A stretch of 64,000 bases of DNA from Cordilura impudica (GCA_963682025.1 OY821518.1:221326868-221390867); one strand, 5' to 3'; positions 22,823-34,646 are shown, counted from the first letter of the stretch. Program-made: numbers and translations. The notes: generated by a model from the sequence alone, not told the origin.

Positions 22823-23914
22823 GATTCGTTCCTGCTTTTCGTGTGTCTTTTTAAAAAAGTTCTTTAGAGTTTTATTTGAGCTTTTGTTTTAATTTTTTTT
22901 TGTGTTTTCCATCTTTACAAACTTAAATACTTTCTGGCAAAAGTATAGGTAATTTATCTTTCGTGTTGCTGTTACAGATTTTTAGTTAGTTTAGCTGGAA
23001 TTGCAAAGTATTTTACAGACTTGTTGTTACTTTGACCGCTGATGATATTAGATTTCGAGTAAAAAGTACACGATTTCACACGGTTTGTTTTAGTTCCTTA
23101 ATTGTACGTGGGTAGTATTTCGGGGCGCTTTTGAATCGATAGTAATTGTAGTTACGAAAACTTTGATATATAACTGGTTGTTTGTCCTACTTTTTATTCA
23201 AGAGATTACCCGAAAATTCCTGCCTCGCATAATTCCTTTATGGTTAATAAAACTTGTAAGTTCAAATTAAAATAAAATTAAGAGAGTTTTGACGTTTTTT
23301 TTTTTGTGTTTTCTGATTTGAAAACTGTCATTTTGATAGTAGCTCATATTTTTTTCTATGAAGTAAATTGTGATTTTTTTATTTTATTTGATTCAGATCC
23401 CCGATTGTTGTTACGCGCTGCTTGGTAAGATATTCCAAAAAATTAAAGTATTATGGAAAAGCTCAAAATTCGCCCTGACTAGCTCTATCAAGTTGGTAAG
23501 TCCTTTGACCCGTTTTCTTAACGCGTAAGCATATATCTAAACCCGCCATGCCCTTGAAACCCGGCTTTATTAAAAAAAAAATTAATGTTAGTGACCCCTT
23601 ATACCCGTGACCCCGGTGACCCCTTGTACCTACCATGGTAACCTGACACTCCTCTTAAATAAATATTCAATTAGTGTTTAATTTCTAATTTAACGAAAAA
23701 ATTTAAATTTTTATTTTGTCAAAATTTTGGGTTTTTCTTATATATATTTCTACTTAAAATTTTAGTTATATATTTAATGTACATACATATATAAATGAAT
23801 TTCTAAGTCTATCTTCACAGTAATAGTGATTTTAATTATTTTATGAAATGTGACCCCTTTAGAGATTTATTTTGAGGGGGTTTTACTTTCCCAGAAAAAA
23901 TTTCATTTTATTTA
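22823..23914. other. Unassigned region after the LTR-like end
   Basis: Could be leader or decayed internal sequence of the LTR element. A short GTGACCCC repeat cluster (gtgaccccttatacc, gtgaccccggtgacccc) lies at 23588-23620. No protein motif seen. Confidence 0.35.
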
Positions 23915-24269
23915 TCTATACTAATATAATAAAGAGGTAATGTGTGTTTGTTTGTTTGTTTGTTTGTTTGTAGGGGGTAATCTCCGTAACTAGCCATCTG
24001 ATCTTCCTGAAATTTTCACAGAGTCTTACTGCGGATATGGGAAGTGCTATAGGCTATAATTTTTTTAATATTTTTAGTGGGCGTGGCACCTCCCAAACAA
24101 AGTAAATTTTTAATATCATATACATATATTGAGTATTATGATAGGGAGAGCTTTGCAAATTTGTGTGAGATACCCTATTGTTAATACTAGTGGATTGTGT
24201 GGCGCCTAGGCGCCCGTTTATTTTGACTTTAACAAACAATTTTTTTTTTTCCATTTCAAAATTTTCCTA
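23915..24269 (+). mobile_element. Helitron family H2, 5' portion
   Basis: Starts TCTATACTAATATAATAAAG after an A, then GTTTGTTTGTTTG and GATCTTCCTGAAATTTTCAC, the same 5' end as at 24270 and 25470. After one GTGGGCGTGGCACC unit it ends at an unrelated TTTTTT-rich boundary; no CTAG end of its own. Confidence 0.75.
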
Positions 24270-25265
24270 TCTATACTAATATTATAAAGAGGTAGTGTGT
24301 GTTTGTTTGTTTGTTTGTTTGTTTGTAGGAGGTAATCTTCGTAACTACCGATCTGATATTCCTGAAATTTTCACAGAGTCTCACTGCGGATATGGGAAGT
24401 GCTATAGGCTATAATTTTTTAAATATTTTTAGTAGGCGTGGCACCTCCCACACAAAGTAAATTTTTAATATCATATATATATATTGAGTATTATGATAGG
24501 GAGAACTTTTCAAATTTGTCTGATGTCACCCATAATTAATGTGAGTAGTCGGACAAAAAATGGGCAGTATCGGATCAATAGGCGTGGCACCTGCCATCCA
24601 AATTAAATGTAAAATGCCATATATCTGGTGTACTGTTATGGTGAGAGTCTTGGGACTTTGTGTGAGCCCATAAGTTATTCATGTGATTAGTTGGACAAAA
24701 ATGGGCGTGATCGGAGCAGTGGGCGTGGCACCACCCTAAAAATTATACAACTGGTGTACTAAAAAGGGAAGCTTTGACACTTTGCACGACACCATCAGAT
24801 CTTAGTATGGGTAGTCGGACAAAAAGTTGGCGTGGCACGCCCCATGCAAAGTAACTGTTTAATGTCACATATCTGGAGTACTGTAAAAGATAAGGCTTTG
24901 TGACTTTGCATGAGCCCATAGGTTCTTTGTATGATTAGTCGAACAAAAAAATGGGAGTGATCTTAGCAGTGGACATAGCACCGCCCATGCAAAGTAGATA
25001 TCTAATATCATATAACTGGTGTACTGTAAAAGACGAAGACTCGACATTTTGCACGAGTCCATCAGTTATTAATGTGAGTAGTCCAACAAAAATTGGGTGG
25101 GATGGGATTAGTGGGCATGGCACCTCCTATATAAATAATTGCAACAGCCATTTGACAAGTGCATTAGTTATCAATGTGATTTATCGTGGAAAATATATCG
25201 CCAAAATCAAAAATTCGCCAAAACCGAAAATTGCGAAAAATAAAAATCGCTAAAAAGAAAAATTC
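24270..25265 (+). mobile_element. Helitron family H2 copy with tandem units
   Basis: It starts TCTATACTAATATTATAAAG at 24270. About six imperfect units of roughly 110-125 bp follow, each with gggcgtggcacc, a catatatctgg(a/t)gtactgt block, and gttattaatgtgagtagtcgg, and then a short minisatellite of cgccaaaaccgaaaat type to about 25257. The 3' CTAG end is missing. Frames of 60-100 codons within it are repeat shadows. Confidence 0.75.
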
Positions 25266-25469
25266 CCAAATGATATTCTAAGTTCAAGGCCAATAGTTAA
25301 GTGTTGCCAGATCTAATTTTGATAATCAATCTTCTTCTCATGGGCAGCAACATGTACCTTGCTCGAGGGTGGTAATGCCGAAAAATCTGATAATTGTTGT
25401 ACCGAATGAAAAAACTAAAAAACATTGAATATCAGCAAGTGTTTGAATAAAAAAAATCTATGCTAATAA

Positions 25470-25892
25470 TCTATACTCACATAATAAAGAGGTAATATGT
25501 GTTTGTTTGTTTGTTTATAGGAGGTAATCTCCGTAACTACTCATCTGACCTCCTGAAATTTGCACAGGGTCTTACAGCGGATATGGGAGTGCTGCAGGCT
25601 GTAATTTTTTTTTAATATTTTTAGCGAGCGTGGCACTTCCCATACAAAGTAAATTTTTAATATATATATTAATATGATAGAGAAAGCTTTGCAAATTTGT
25701 CTCAGGTCATCTATTATTAACGTGAGTACTCAGACAAAAAAATGGACGGAATTGGACAAATGCCGATATATCTGAATTACGGTATTAGAGCCTTGGGACT
25801 TTGCGTGAGCCCTCTAATAACGATTCGTGGGGGTGGGGATGGGGATGGGGGGCAGGGGGAGGGTGTAGCGAAGCACACCGGGTTACATCTAG
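25470..25892 (+). mobile_element. Compact Helitron family H2 copy with both ends
   Basis: The 5' end is TCTATACTCACATAATAAAG after an A. The 3' end is GGTGT-(loop)-ACACC, then GGGTTACATCTAG before a T. It is 423 bp with about one and a half internal units. This copy defines the termini of the family; the same 3' end closes at 30445. Confidence 0.88.
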
Positions 25893-26640
25893 TATTTTAT
25901 ATATTTAAAAAAATTAATTTTAATGTTTTTAAAATTTAAAAAAAATAAAAAAAATCGGAAAAAAGTTGTAAAAAATACAAACCAAAAACTTCGATTTTCA
26001 AATGAAGTTTTGTAAAAGGTCCTTTTATGTATATTTTCGCATAAGTTTGCCAGTAGCCAACCTTTGCTTTGTACTTTCTGCTTCTATACATAAGGAGTTT
26101 TTAATATTATATGATTTTAAAAAAATATTTTATTTTGATAGAAACTCGGTAATTTTAGTCTTAATAATTTAATAACACTGTCCAACAGCATTTTTGGAAC
26201 AGAATAGCGACCCTATAATTCTGAAAGGGTATGTTGAGTAGATCATTTTTGTAGAACAAACTTATGGTCCAGCATATCTGAGTATTTTTTTTACAGTGGG
26301 TCAAAGTTTTAATTTTTTGGTCGAAGGGAGCATTATACTTTATGAAAAAAATGCTGTAAGTTAATGTCTGAGAGAATTCTTATGGTCAGAGTTGTGTTGT
26401 GGAATTGTATGAGGATTATTTTTGTGGAAGATCTTAACCCTCTAACTGGTCTCTTTATGGGTCAGTTTGACCTTTTTTTCGAGAAAATCAAAAAATGTCC
26501 TTTAAAAAAGGACATTTAAGGATTAAAATATTCTACGAAAATGTTTGCCGAAAAATTTCAGTGGGGGTCACACAAGACACAATTGTTGTAAATAAAGCTC
26601 TTTATGCTTAGTTAGTAAAATTATACACCAACATATACAA
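25893..26640. other. AT-rich non-coding DNA with a hairpin
   Basis: No gene. A perfect hairpin at 26493-26517 has an 11-bp stem (AAATGTCCTTT) and a 3-nt loop. Confidence 0.55.
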
Positions 26641-26699
26641 AACAGGTAAAAACGGCGTCAAGTTCGGCCGGGCCAAATACTGAGTTCTTGCGTCTAGTC

Positions 26700-26845
26700 A
26701 GCTGTGACTTACAAATCGGGTGTGATATTTATTAAAATTACTAATAAAAAATAAAAGAAAAAATTCAGGCATAATTGAGCTACTAAGCAGTACATATCGG
26801 GTGTGATTTTTACTTAAATTAATATAAAAAAAAGAAAAATTAAAG
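26700..26845 (+). repeat. Imperfect tandem duplication upstream of a CDS
   Basis: Two copies of a roughly 75-bp segment: each has ATCGGGTGTGAT(A/T)TTTA, a run of TTAAAATTA type, then AAAAATAAAAGAAAAA or similar. It directly precedes the ATG at 26857 and may be part of its leader. Confidence 0.5.
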
Positions 26846-26856
26846 CTTAAATAAGC

Positions 26857-27180
26857 ATGGCGGATTCTGTTTGCAAATTAAGAAATTGGTTTTGTTTTAT
26901 TTGTGGACATTTTACGCACCATCAAAGCAGAAGAAAGATATTGCCTACAATTGAAGAACCATATTTTCTTTTCTTTGGAATACGATTTTTATATGAAGCT
27001 TTGATACCAAAAACCGTATGTACTACTTGCGAAAGTGTTCTTTTGACCTGGTACGAAGGCGGTACTAAGGCGCTGCCATTTTCTGCGCCTATTACATGGA
27101 TTGAACCTGAAGATCACAAATCAGATACATGCTATTTCTGCGTAAATCACAAATTTGGTAGAAGCCAAAGGCGACAATGA
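26857..27180 (+). CDS. N-terminal zinc-ribbon-like module of the CYFC protein family
   Basis: A 107-codon frame begins at an ATG in the context ATAAGCATGGCG. It has three CxxC pairs: CFIC near residue 13, CTTC near 56 and CYFC near 91, the last in the block FSAPITWIEPEDHKSDTCYF. The spacing and the W-x-E-P-x-DH...CYFC block match the first ~100 residues of an unnamed arthropod repeat-protein family whose middle part is at 18163-18836. It probably binds zinc; no function is known to me. The frame stops at TGA after RRQ, where family members normally continue for several hundred residues, so this copy is truncated or its next exon was not found. Confidence 0.55.
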   Translation: MADSVCKLRNWFCFICGHFTHHQSRRKILPTIEEPYFLFFGIRFLYEALIPKTVCTTCESVLLTWYEGGTKALPFSAPITWIEPEDHKSDTCYFCVNHKFGRSQRRQ

Positions 27181-29240
27181 CATACGAAGCAACAAATAAT
27201 GTTTTAAAGGTTTTAAAAGTTAATAATAATAATTAATTGCATAATTCTTTTTTGAAGACATGAATACACGTTATAGCATAACATTTAAAGAATCTTTGAA
27301 AGAATTTTCAAATAAAAATATTAATAAATAAGTCCGTGACAGCCAATATCCGTAGGCGTTGTTGTTTTGCGGTGAACATCATAACTCATTACCGGACCAT
27401 GTGAAAAAAAAAATTGAAATGCGTTTAAAAGTTGACATGTTTCCTGAAGTAGTGACGAAGAATTTTGCAATTTTTTTTTGCAGCATTTTGAAGCGAAAAA
27501 CGATTTTTGCTATACAATTTCGGAAATTTGTTGTTAAAAAATGGGGAAGAAAATGGAATTAAAAAATGGTTACCTGATGATTTTTGTGTAGATATAGTGT
27601 CTAAAATTTCAAAAGAATCGGTTAAGAAGATGTTCACGGACTTCGAACATTTATTTGCGAGAAAATCGGTGTAAAGTTTTTTAAAAACTGATTTGTATAC
27701 TATATACCGTCCGGTCGCTGGAAACGCTGTATCTTTTTAAGTTTTGCTCTGATTTACTTAAAATTTTGACACAACACTCTCGACATGTTGTGCATTCAGG
27801 AAGAGAAATGCAAAGAAAGGTTTTAAAACCTACCATACCACACCTTAACGAAATGTAAACACCAATACACCAATGTACACAAAAAAGAAAAAAATATTTC
27901 ATATTTCATCATACATGTAAACTGAAAAAAAAGAGAACTATATTTTTTGCAAAGTTATCTATAAATCCAAAAAAGAAAAAAGAAAAAATGCGCGCGTATT
28001 AGTTTTACTTTAAAAAAAATCGCTTTTAATTCTTCCATGATAATTTCAATAAATTATTCAAATTAAAATCTTAAATATACCTTTTTACGTAATTTATGTT
28101 TATTCAAATTTTTTTAAAAGCATATTATGCAAAAATTAATATTATGAGTGAAAAAAAAAATTATTTTCCCACCTCTCTTCTAAAATTGCAATGTAATTTA
28201 ATTATGCAAAGTTACAATAATTTATATTTTAAACTTAATATTGCACTATTTTTTCAAAGGCTTTTCAATACAGAGCTATAAACGAAATCATACGTTGGAC
28301 AACAACAAAATCGACATTGAAGATCTCTTTTTTCTCAAATATTTATCAAAAAAAGCATACTCTTTGGTAAGTGCTGGCCATCAATGAACTGAGCGAAAGT
28401 ACTCTTAACAATACAAAACAATTTTGAGATGAAAAACAAAACAGACAAACGAATAAGTTTAGTAGGTGTTGCCAATTTTGACAACTTATTGTAATTTCGA
28501 CGATTTTGCAATTTTGCCAATTTTGACAACTTATTGAATTTCGACGATTTTTCAATTTGTTAAAATGATTTGTTAAATTTGTAAAAATGATGATTGAAGA
28601 TTTAAAATTATCAGTAGTATAAAAATTACGATTTCAAGGGTTACCAATTAATGGGTTGTTTATCGCAAATTGATAGTTTTTGTTCAGTGTAAATGGAAAT
28701 TACAAAGTATGTATAGATTTAATTCTGCGTCAAGTCGTTTCAAAACGGAAATACCTTGAATAGCATCTCTATTTAAGATTTAAGTTTCAATTACGGCGAT
28801 ACTTTAAATCTATATTATATGTTTCAGCTATAGATACATGTCAATAAATTTATTTAGTTGATTGGTGTGTTAAATTTTTTTCGTTGAAATTTCACCACTA
28901 ATACTTTAGAAATAACCAATGCTGTAATAATATTCGTAATATGAATGATATAAATAAATTTGATTGTTTCCTTTTGTAATATTTTGTAGAGTTTTATTTT
29001 TATTTTCTTGACAATTTCTTGTTTTAAAAATAACGATTTTGGCGATTTAGTTTCCAAAATTGTCGATTTTCAGAACATTTTATTAGCAGCACTGGTTGGT
29101 AACATAAAAGAGAGAAAATTGTGTGTGGGTTTGTATAAAATGAGAAAGATTAAATTTTGTTTGTGTATTTCGCATAGCTTTGTAGGGAGTGGTATGTGTA
29201 TTATTTCAGCGTTACAGAATCAGTCAGTCAGTCAGTGAGT
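27181..29240. other. Non-coding stretch, no recognised gene
   Basis: AT-rich. A plus-strand frame at about 27557-27675 (IKKWLPDDFCVDIVSKISK) is coding-like but unassigned. A 48-bp duplication (TTTTGACAACTTATTG...TTTCGACGATTTT) sits at 28455-28550. A CAGT repeat lies at 29219-29240. Confidence 0.45.
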
Positions 29241-29254
29241 CAGGGATCAGGGTA

Positions 29255-30445
29255 AATATATATAAGATTAGTAGCCACGCCGGAAATGGGCCGGATCGGA
29301 GAAATGGGCGTGGTACCTCCCATACAAGTAATAATTCAATGTTATATATCTCGAGTACTATGATAGAGAGAGTTTTTCAAATTTGTCTGATGTCACCTAT
29401 TATTAATGTGAGCAGTCGGACAAAAAATGGGCAGTATCGGACCAATAGGCGTGGTAACTGCCATACACATAAAATATATAATGCCATATATGTGGAGTAC
29501 TGTTACAGTGAGAGTCTTGGGACTTTGTGTAAACCCATAAGTTATTCATATGATAAGTTAGACAACAAATGGGCGTGATCGGAGAAGTGGGCGTGGCACC
29601 GCCCGTACAAAGTAAATATATGATATCATATAACTGGTGCACTAAAAGAGGGAAGCTTTGGCACTTTGCAAGACACCATCAGATATTAATATGAGTAGTC
29701 AGATAAAAAATTGGCGGGTTCACAGCAATGGGCGTGGAACTCCCCATGCAAACTAACTATTTAATGTCATATATTTGGAGTACTGTAAAAGAGAGAGCTT
29801 TGTGGCTTTGCGTGAGCCCATAGGTTCTTTGTGTGATTAGTCGAACAAAAAAATGGGCGTGATCGCAGCAGTGGGCGTAGCACCGCCCATGTAAAGTAGA
29901 TATCTAATATATAATTGGGAAAGGCTCGACATTTTGCAAGAGTCTATCAGATATTAATGTGAGTAGTCCAATAAAAATTGGGCGGGATGGGATAAGTGGG
30001 CGTGGCACCTCCTATATCAAAAATATGATGTACTGCGAAAGCGACAGTCTTTTGACAAGTACATTAGTTATCAATGTGATTTGTCGTGGAAAATATATCG
30101 TCAAAATCAAAAATCGCCAAACCCAAAAATCGCGAAAAATAAAAATCGCGGACGTGGCACCTCCCATACAAAGTAAATTTTTAATATCATATATATTAAG
30201 TACTATGATAGAGAGAGCTTTGAAAATTTATCTCAGGTTATCTATTATTAACGTGAGTAGTCAGACAAAAAATGGGCGGGATTGGACCAATGCTCATGGC
30301 ACCGTTTACAAACTTAATATTAAATGTGATATATCTGAATAACTGTGTCAGTGAGAGCCTTGGGACTTTGCGTGAGCCTTTTCATAACAATTCGGAAGGG
30401 CGGGGGAGGGGGAGGGTGTAGCGAAGCACACCGGGTTACATCTAG
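29255..30445 (+). mobile_element. Helitron family H2 copy with tandem units
   Basis: It carries about eight imperfect ~120-bp units and a short cgaaaaataaaaatcgc minisatellite near 30100-30150. It ends in the full family terminus GTGTAGCGAAGCACACC then GGGTTACATCTAG at 30445 before a T. The 5' TC end is replaced by a CAGT repeat region. Confidence 0.78.
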
Positions 30446-30639
30446 TTAATTATAAAATTAGGAAGCTAGACAGGTGGTTTTCTCTTGGTGCTGCTTGCCG
30501 TTGCCGCCTGGCGCTGGGAGTATGACTCGATGGTGATTATGCTGCTTTGCTGCAGCTGTTGTTGCCATACTTTTTTGTATTGTAGTTTTGGTGCTTTATA
30601 GTTGTCTTTGTTTCAGGTTGTAACGTTCTCGTTTGAGTA

Positions 30640-31202
30640 GTATTTAATTTAGGTTTTAAAATTTTCACAATATGTTTTTATTTTGACCTTTAGAATTTAT
30701 TTAAATAAATTTTCTTTTCATGTTAATTTACCAATTTGCACGTTTTTCTTAGATTTTCAGTTTTTAGTATTTAAAATTTATATTTTACATCAAAATTTAA
30801 GTTTTCTTGTCAGTTTTTCTCTACGAAATTTATGATATACATTTCCTTTGAGTTTTTCTCTACAGAATTTTTTTTTTTTTTATTTACATAAAAATTTAAG
30901 TCTTAAAGTTTACAAAATTATAGTTTAAAGCTTAAAAAATTTTAGTTTTACACTTTTCGCATGTTTTACCTAATTCATAATTTTCACGTTTTGGTTCTAA
31001 TATTTTACAATTTTTTCTCTATATTTTCAGGTAAGTTTACTTCACACATTTTGTTCCACATCTTGTTTTAAAAATTTTACGAACTATCTTAAATTTTCTT
31101 TACATATTTTTATTCAAAGCTTTAATTCTGCGCTTTAAATTTTCAGCTAAGTTTACTTTACACATTTTGTTTTACAATTTTCTTTCTATTTTTATGTAAG
31201 TT
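30640..31202 (+). repeat. Imperfect ~80-100 bp tandem repeat with CAG|GTAAGT-like junctions (left part)
   Basis: Units contain a T-rich tract, TTTTCAGGTAAGTTTAC (31025-31041) or TTTTCAGCTAAGTTTAC (31140-31156), then CACATTTTGTTTTACAATTT. The array is continued after the 1.35-kb insertion at 31203-32548. Confidence 0.5.
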
Positions 31203-32548
31203 TGTAACGAGTGTTTTATCTTGCGGCTGGGGTAGTCAGTCGCGTCCAAAGTCTATTTAAGGACCATCAAAACCTTAAATAATAAGTCAGCTGTTTTCCT
31301 TCCTTAGGATTGAGTATAAAAACTTAATTTTATTGTTTAATTGATATATCTATATTGTAAATAACGACACACTGGCGAATGGCTCTTCGTCTCTTATTCG
31401 GATCTTCGAGGCTTCTTATAGGGGGTTGAAATGGTTCGTTTATCCGTAGATCGACAATATCGGCTGTGGTTGATTGTATCGGTAAGTCGGCTGCTTAATC
31501 GGTAGCAGTCGGTTTTGCTGGTGAATCGATTACTTAATCGGCAGCCGTCGGTTGTATCGGTAGATCCGCTGCTTAGTTGGTAGCAATCGGTTGTATTTGT
31601 GACTCGGTTATTCAATCGATAGCAATCGGTTGTATTGGTAACTCGGTTATTCAATCGGTAGCAAGCGGTTGTATTGGTAGCTTGGTATATCAATCGGTAG
31701 CCGTCGGTTGTATCGGTAGATCGGCTGTTCAATCGGGAGTAATCGGTTATATCGTTAGATCGGCTGCTTCGCTTCGTATTAGGCTGGCTTGCTCGGCACA
31801 GATCGGTTGTGACGGTAGCTCGGTTGCTTCGTTGAGTTGTCGGTGGCAATCGGTTGTATTTGTAGTTCGGTTATTCAATCGGTAGCAATTAGTTGTATCG
31901 GTAGATCGACTGTTTAATCGGGAGTAATCGGTTGTGATGGCAGCTCGATTGTTGAGTTGTCGGCTGGCTTGGCTGATCGGTACAGATCGGTTGTGATGGC
32001 AACTCGGTTGTTGAGTTGTCGGCTGATTTGGCTGCTCGGCAGGGGTCGGCTGTAATGGTAACGTAGGTTGATGGCAATCGCCGACCTCGAAGCAGAAAAG
32101 AAGAATTAGCGAGAGCAGTCAACCGGAGATTGCTGGAGTAGCGAGAGCAGTCAACAGAAGTTACTGGAGTAGCGGGAGCAGTCAACAAAAGTTGCTGGAG
32201 TAAAATTTATTGATGGCGACCGAGGTCGATCGTCAGTACAAAATATGTCCTTGGATATATCTACGTGGTGGGAGATTGTTCCGACATAGGGTCTTGTCAC
32301 CACCTAGACTTAACCCAGAGTCTTGTCATTAACTCGACTTGACTCCTTTGCCTATACCAACCTTGTTTACTTATGTGTATTAATATATTGACTGGATGAG
32401 AATCAATAAAAGATGGTACTTGAGTGTAATTTGATTGGTATAGGTTCAGTCAGTATTCGTGTTGTTAATGTGTATGACGTCATGTACGATTAATTATGGG
32501 TAGTTGTAGTACGTATTAGTTATGTACGTTGTATTTTGCGACGCTACA
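31203..32548. mobile_element. Solo-LTR-like insertion, 1346 bp
   Basis: The segment begins TGTAACG and ends CGCTACA, near-perfect 7-bp inverted ends of TG...CA type, and is flanked by AGTT on both sides (31199-31202, 32549-32552). It interrupts a tandem array that resumes on the other side. On the plus strand it has GAGTATAAAA near 31313 and AATAAAAG at 32407, so a promoter and polyadenylation signal are in LTR order. No internal region is present. Orientation and clade are unsure; a DNA element with short ends is the alternative. Confidence 0.6.
31440..32190 (-). repeat. 39-bp minisatellite inside the solo-LTR-like element
   Basis: About 15-20 units of CGGTTGTATCGGTAGATCGG plus about 19 more bases (AATCGGTAGCAAT at the end) with drift. 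Because 39 is a multiple of three, the minus strand stays open and reads as 13-residue repeats (TNTTDCYRLNNRV), giving a 151-codon frame at 31394-31849 that is most likely not a gene. Two longer units with GTCGGCTGGCTTGGCTG lie at 31960-32040. Confidence 0.75.
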
Positions 32549-32552
32549 AGTT

Positions 32553-32819
32553 TTCTGTACACATTTTTTCAAAACTTCCAGGGTTTTCTTTGACTTTCGG
32601 GGTAAGTTTCTTTATAAGCTTTATTTTAAAATTTTACAATCTTTCTTAGTTTTTCTTTAGACTTTCAGGTAAGTTTTTTTATGCGTTTATTTTAAAATGT
32701 TAATATCCTTTTTAGTTTTTATTTAAACTTTCAGGTAAATTCCTTTACACGTTTTATTTTAATATCTTACAAACTTCCTTAGATTTTCTTTACATATTTT
32801 TGTTCATTTTTACGATTTA
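32553..32819 (+). repeat. Tandem repeat with CAG|GTAAGT-like junctions (right part)
   Basis: Three units of about 75-80 bp: TTTAGACTTTCAGGTAAGTT at 32660-32679, AAACTTTCAGGTAAATTCC at 32723-32741 and a variant CTTTCGGGGTAAGTTTC at 32594-32610, each preceded by a pyrimidine-rich tract. Confidence 0.5.
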
Positions 32820-33168
32820 GTTTTTATACCCTATACCACCATGTGGTTTGGGTATAATTACTTTGTGCTGCTGTTTGTAACTACGATAAATATTTAACCT
32901 AGACCCATCTTTAATTATACCGATCGACTTAGAATAACTTTCTGAGTCGATTTAGCGATGTCCGTCCGTCTGTGTGTCCATGTAAACCTTGTAATCAAAC
33001 TACATGTCGCAAATATCAATATATTCTGATGAACTTTGGTACATAAGCTTTCATCGGCCATGGAATGAACGCTATTGAAATTGGTGAAATTCGATCCATG
33101 TTCAGACCTAGTCCTCATACAAATGACCCCTATGAAATGGACATAAATTGCCATAAGATCCAAGTTAA
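32820..33168 (+). repeat. DINE-1-like repeat, 3' truncated
   Basis: Has the TTTATACCCTATACCACCAT start, GTCCGTCCGTCTGTGTGTCC, and stops after ATTGCCATAAGATCCAAG. Confidence 0.8.
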
Positions 33169-33291
33169 TAGTATATGAGTACACATAGAATACTACAATA
33201 CACATGTCTGCTTTTATCTTGAAAACACAAAAAAACAATTTGCTTTTGCTAAACTTCGATTTAGCGTTAACGGCGCGTACCCTACAAGTGT

Positions 33292-34113
33292 ATTTACACC
33301 CTATACCACTATGTGGTTTGGGGACAATGACTTTGTGCTGCTGTTTGTAACTACCAAAAATATTTGACCTAGATCCATCTTTTATTATACCGATCGAATC
33401 AGAATCACTAGCTGATTCGATTTAACGATGTCCGTCCGTCCATCCGTACGTACGTCCGTCCGTCCGTCCGTCTGTGTGTCCATGTAAAGCTTGTAATCAA
33501 ACTGCAGTTCGCAAATATGAATATGTTTCGATGAAATTTGGTATGTAAGCTTTCATTGGCCATAGAATGAACGCTATTGAAATTGCAGAGAATCGGTTCA
33601 TGTTCTGACCTAGCCCCCATACAAATGACCCCTATGAATTCAACATAAATTGCCATAAGATCCTAATTATCATATAAATCTTAGTCAAATTCGGGTTGTA
33701 CGTATTTATTACATCCATTAATCAGTAGTCCAAAAATGATCCCTATTGGACAACCCTTAGTCACAGGCCCCATATAGAGCTGCTTCCCGATCTTCACTTT
33801 AATCTATCAAAAGCAAAAATATTGCACTGATTCTTCTCAAATTTTGTCTGTATATATTTTTGCAAAATACAAGAGACTTTACCAAACATGGTCAGGATCG
33901 GTCCATTTTGGGGCCTAGTCCCCATATATATATAGCATCCGATATGAACTTTTTCATATCTGCAGGCAAAAAAATTAATAAAAATCCCACTCAAATATGG
34001 TTTATGTTTATTTTCTATATCCAGTTAGTTGGGGTAATGAGATAGGGCCTCTAAACGCATGGTATATGGTATCGTATAGTCGGTCTAAACCGCTATAATT
34101 TTCTTACTTGTTT
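33292..34113 (+). repeat. DINE-1-like repeat, full length
   Basis: Complete copy with an expanded microsatellite at 33430-33474 (GTCCGTCCGTCCATCC and variants) and the end TTTTCTTACTTGTTTT. The terminal hairpin has lost a base on one arm (GGTCTAAACCGCTATA). Confidence 0.85.
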
Positions 34114-34620
34114 TAATTTTATTATTTTGTATAAAAATAAAAAATCTTATTTTCAATCTTTATAATTTTAATTATTGAGTTAGCACTTAATCAGGCTCAA
34201 GATTGAATGTTTTTATTTTAAATGGACCTGTCATTCAAAATATAGATCAATTCTTTTTAGACATATGTGGCAAATGGTTTTTGCTTTATTTAAAATAAAA
34301 ATATTTGATCTTGAGCCTTATTAAGTTCTAACTCATTCATTAAAATGATAAAGATCAAAAAAAGTTTTTTTTATTTTTATAGAAAATAAAACTTATTGTA
34401 TTAATTTTTAAATTTTCTAATTCAATAGCGAGCTTTAGGAGACATTCTAACACTTTTTTTATACTTAGGGTTTTCTAATTTTAATACCTAGTTACGTTCA
34501 ACATAAAATTATTACTCAATTGCATCGCATAATAAATATTTACATTTTCTTATAAAAGTAAATTTTCTTAAAACAAAATGCTTTTTCTTAAAAAGCTCAT
34601 CTTTTTAACAGTACCGTTTA
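34114..34620. other. AT-rich non-coding DNA
   Basis: No gene. Two inverted copies of ATTGAGTTAGCACTTAATCA-like sequence (34174-34200 and 34310-34340, reversed: TGAGCCTTATTAAGTTCTAACTC) form a possible ~165-bp foldback. Confidence 0.4.
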
Positions 34621-34646
34621 ATTAACAATTATCACAATGTTCATTA

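Noticed and set aside
26179..26306. CACTGT...ACAGTG pair as a second Transib or Chapaev-like element
   Set aside because: Only six bases match, internal ends diverge at once, and no duplication flanks the pair.
31394..31885. Open frames of 151 and 102 codons on both strands
   Set aside because: Open because the minisatellite unit is 39 bp, a multiple of three; no start context, no domain, and both strands are open.
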